This document shows, one piece after another, positions 5,649 to 7,244 of a DNA stretch of 7,244 nt. A program made the position numbers and the translations under genes. Within the stretch, counting starts at the first letter, position 1, and each line of letters opens with the position of its first letter. The stretch spans positions 1-7,244 of the forward strand of contig JBQLZO010000010.1 in the NCBI GenBank assembly GCA_052168315.1. The letters are read 5' to 3'. A model generated the notes under the pieces. It saw only the letters and a program-made list of their open reading frames with translations. It was not told the DNA's origin and made no database searches. Source of the DNA: JBQLZO01 sp052168315 (GTDB taxonomy: Bacteria; Planctomycetota; Phycisphaerae; Phycisphaerales; UBA1924).

Positions 5649-6797
5649 ATGCTTCGAACTGTTGTGAACTCGTGCGCTGTCGCTGCGCTCTTGTCGTGCT
5701 CCGGCCTGGCGATGGGCCAGCCGACGGTCGAGCCGCCGTGCTGGGTCGCGTGCAAGGACGAGCCGGGGTGGTGGGACAGCATTTTCAGCTGCAAGGTGTG
5801 CAGCCCGGGGTACTCGCTCGGGACGCACTGCTTCGACTCTGGGTTCTCGGTCGCGTGCGGCGGGACGCAGACGCTGACGATCTCGGCGGGCGTGAGCCTC
5901 GGGCTCTCGGTCGAGTGCGGCGATGCGGAGCTGAGCGTGGAGGTGGAGGTGAGCGGGTCTCATTCGGTCGAGTGCACCGCGCCGGCGTGCGGGATCGCGA
6001 CGCTGAAGCTGTGTTTCCCGAACTCTCAGGTGAAGGTCTGGCAGTGCGAGCGGAAGGAGTGCACGGCGTGGGAGTGGGTGGACCGCCCGGTGACGGGGCC
6101 CTGCAGGCGGTGCGTGCAGTGGAAGAAGGTGACCTACTTCACGACGGAGTTCATCCCGGGCGGCGCGCCGATCCCGACCTGCGCCAACACGGATGCATCC
6201 TGTTTCTGCAAGGACCAGGGGCACGACTGCGAGTGCGATGAGGATCCGGACTACGACGAGCCGGACCTGGAGCCACAGCCGGGCGACGGGGCGGTGGTGG
6301 AGTGGCTCGGCGCTCCGCTGCAGGATGGGGAGCTGGTCACGACGGTGACCTTCCATGTGGACCAGTTCGAGGATTCACAGGTGAAGGGAGTGCATCTCTC
6401 GACGCTGGATGACCTGTCGATGTACCACCTGGTGGGGATCGCGGGGCTGATCGAGTCGGCGCTCGAGCGTTCGAACGATCCGGAGTCGGTGGTGTTCACG
6501 GTGCTGTTCGAGGATGGCGGGAAGGCGAGCGGTCGCCTGCTGGATCTCGAAGACACGGTGGAGTTCCTGGCGTGGGACAAGGCCACCTCGGCGTGGTCCG
6601 CAGATTTCAACGCGGACGGCACGGTGGACGGCGTGGATCTGGCGCTGCTGCAGGAGGCATCGCTGCTGGCGCAGACGGGCGTGGTGGTGCCGTCGTACTA
6701 CGATCTGGACGGCGATGGGCTGCTCACGGCCGATGACTGCCAGATCGTCGGCGATGCGATTGTCGAGCTCGGCAAGCCCGCGCAGCCGAACGAGTGA
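5649..6797 (+). CDS. Secreted cysteine-rich protein with C-terminal type I dockerin
   Basis: I do not recognise the 382-residue protein as a whole. The N-terminus is a signal peptide (hydrophobic 10-22, likely cut after AMG at 23). A Cys at 17 after LLS could instead be a poor lipobox. Residues 24-200 hold 19 cysteines, including two C-x-x-C pairs (48-51, 152-155) and C-F-C ... C-E-C at 185-196. They also include a Ser/Val/Glu-rich, probably beta-strand stretch (74-108). This pattern suggests many disulfides or metal binding outside the cell. An acidic, Pro-rich linker (197-213) follows, then a cysteine-free domain (about 214-316). The C-terminus has two calcium-loop repeats. The first is D-F-N-A-D-G-T-V-D-G-V-D at 319-330. 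The second begins D-L-D-G-D-G at 352 and ends near Asp363. Each is followed by a short helix, which is the type I dockerin layout. Dockerins bind cohesins, often on a cell-surface scaffold; no cohesin is in the window. No catalytic motif is visible. It probably shares a transcript with the membrane protein gene 26 bp downstream. Confidence 0.85.
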   Translation: MLRTVVNSCAVAALLSCSGLAMGQPTVEPPCWVACKDEPGWWDSIFSCKVCSPGYSLGTHCFDSGFSVACGGTQTLTISAGVSLGLSVECGDAELSVEVEVSGSHSVECTAPACGIATLKLCFPNSQVKVWQCERKECTAWEWVDRPVTGPCRRCVQWKKVTYFTTEFIPGGAPIPTCANTDASCFCKDQGHDCECDEDPDYDEPDLEPQPGDGAVVEWLGAPLQDGELVTTVTFHVDQFEDSQVKGVHLSTLDDLSMYHLVGIAGLIESALERSNDPESVVFTVLFEDGGKASGRLLDLEDTVEFLAWDKATSAWSADFNADGTVDGVDLALLQEASLLAQTGVVVPSYYDLDGDGLLTADDCQIVGDAIVELGKPAQPNE

Positions 6798-6823
6798 CTC
6801 TGACTGACGGGCGGGCAGCGCGC

Positions 6824-7244
6824 ATGTCGTCGGTGCTGGACCAGATCGCGATCCACCGGTCATCGCTCCTGCTGGGGGCGTGGTGTGTGGCGATCGGATC
6901 CGGGCTGGTGATGCTGGCGCTGGGCGGGCGTGGCGGCGTTGATCGGCACGCCCGCCGGGTGCGGGCGCGGGCGTGCGCCGGGCCGCTGCTGGCGATGTTC
7001 GCGGGCTCCGTCGCGCTGGTGGTCACGCTGAGCGGCATGCCGTTGCGCGAGCCCGTGGCGGGGCTGGAGGGGAGCACGCCCGTTCGATGGTTCCTTGTGA
7101 TCGCGCTGCCGATCCTGATCGGGTCGGCAGCGCTTTGTTGTGTGTTGCAGTTGTATCCGGTGTGGCGCGGGCGGTCGGCGGAGCGGCGGTGCGGGGCGTG
7201 CCTGTATCCGATCGAGAGGCTTGCGGTGTGCCCGGAGTGCGGCG
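6824..7244 (+). CDS. Small membrane protein with zinc-ribbon-like tail (3' partial)
   Basis: The frame is open from the ATG at 6824 to the window edge, giving 140 codons of an unfinished protein. Three hydrophobic segments are likely transmembrane helices (about 13-33, 52-70 and 88-107). A basic loop rich in Arg (36-49) lies between the first two. A basic stretch (115-122) after the third points to a cytoplasmic tail. That tail carries C-x-x-C at 123-126 and C-P-E-C-G at 136-140, the arrangement of a zinc ribbon. Planctomycete genomes encode many small membrane proteins with a comparable Cys-Gly ... Cys-Pro-Glu-Cys-Gly tail, mostly of unknown role. The start lies 26 bp after the dockerin gene's stop, so co-transcription is likely. 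The ribosome site is weak (a GGGCGGGC stretch). An alternative is that the motif is structural only and binds no metal. No function is assigned. Confidence 0.75.
   Translation, partial: MSSVLDQIAIHRSSLLLGAWCVAIGSGLVMLALGGRGGVDRHARRVRARACAGPLLAMFAGSVALVVTLSGMPLREPVAGLEGSTPVRWFLVIALPILIGSAALCCVLQLYPVWRGRSAERRCGACLYPIERLAVCPECG

Noticed and set aside
5689..5699. Lipoprotein cleavage at Cys17 of the dockerin protein
   Set aside because: LLSC is a poor lipobox because Leu is unusual at -2, and a good A-x-G signal peptidase I site follows at residue 23. It is kept only as an alternative.
5286..6356. Minus-strand frame of 356 codons opposite gcvT's end and the dockerin gene
   Set aside because: It is Arg/His/Pro-rich, spans an intergenic region and two supported genes, and has no domain signature.

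Overview
The window is GC-rich DNA with strong codon bias toward G or C at third positions. It is densely packed with single-copy housekeeping genes on alternating strands. The likely source is a planctomycete, possibly of the Phycisphaerae. This is an inference from three things: high GC, a secreted protein ending in a type I dockerin, and a small membrane protein ending in a zinc-ribbon-like Cys-x-x-Cys ... Cys-Pro-Glu-Cys-Gly motif of a kind common in that group. I saw no tRNA, rRNA, CRISPR array, insertion sequence or phage gene.

Layout from left to right. A G-run cluster (1-35) lies at the 3' end of a minus-strand gamma-glutamyltransferase gene (28-2031). A 179-bp divergent intergenic region carrying a perfect palindrome and a repeated CGATAC element leads to panC, pantothenate synthetase (2211-3125, plus). 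panC converges on, and overlaps by 51 bp, a CaCA-family calcium/sodium antiporter gene (3075-4127, minus). A second divergent intergenic region (4128-4301) holds another 7-5-7 palindrome. It is followed by gcvT, the aminomethyltransferase of the glycine cleavage system (4302-5438, plus). A 210-bp gap (5439-5648) contains a hairpin, an AT-rich patch, a plausible promoter and two inverted repeats. It leads to a secreted, cysteine-rich protein with a C-terminal dockerin (5649-6797). A three-helix membrane protein with a zinc-ribbon-like tail follows after 26 bp and runs off the right edge (6824-7244, partial).

Functional links are weak. Ggt (extracytoplasmic glutathione and gamma-glutamyl peptide turnover), PanC (pantothenate and coenzyme A), the antiporter and GcvT (one-carbon units from glycine) are independent functions, and their usual operon partners (panB, panD, gcvH, gcvP) are not in view. 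The only likely transcription unit with unexplored biology is the last pair, the dockerin protein and the zinc-ribbon membrane protein. I did not find convincing evidence of a new multi-gene system. That pair and its structured leader are the best places to look.
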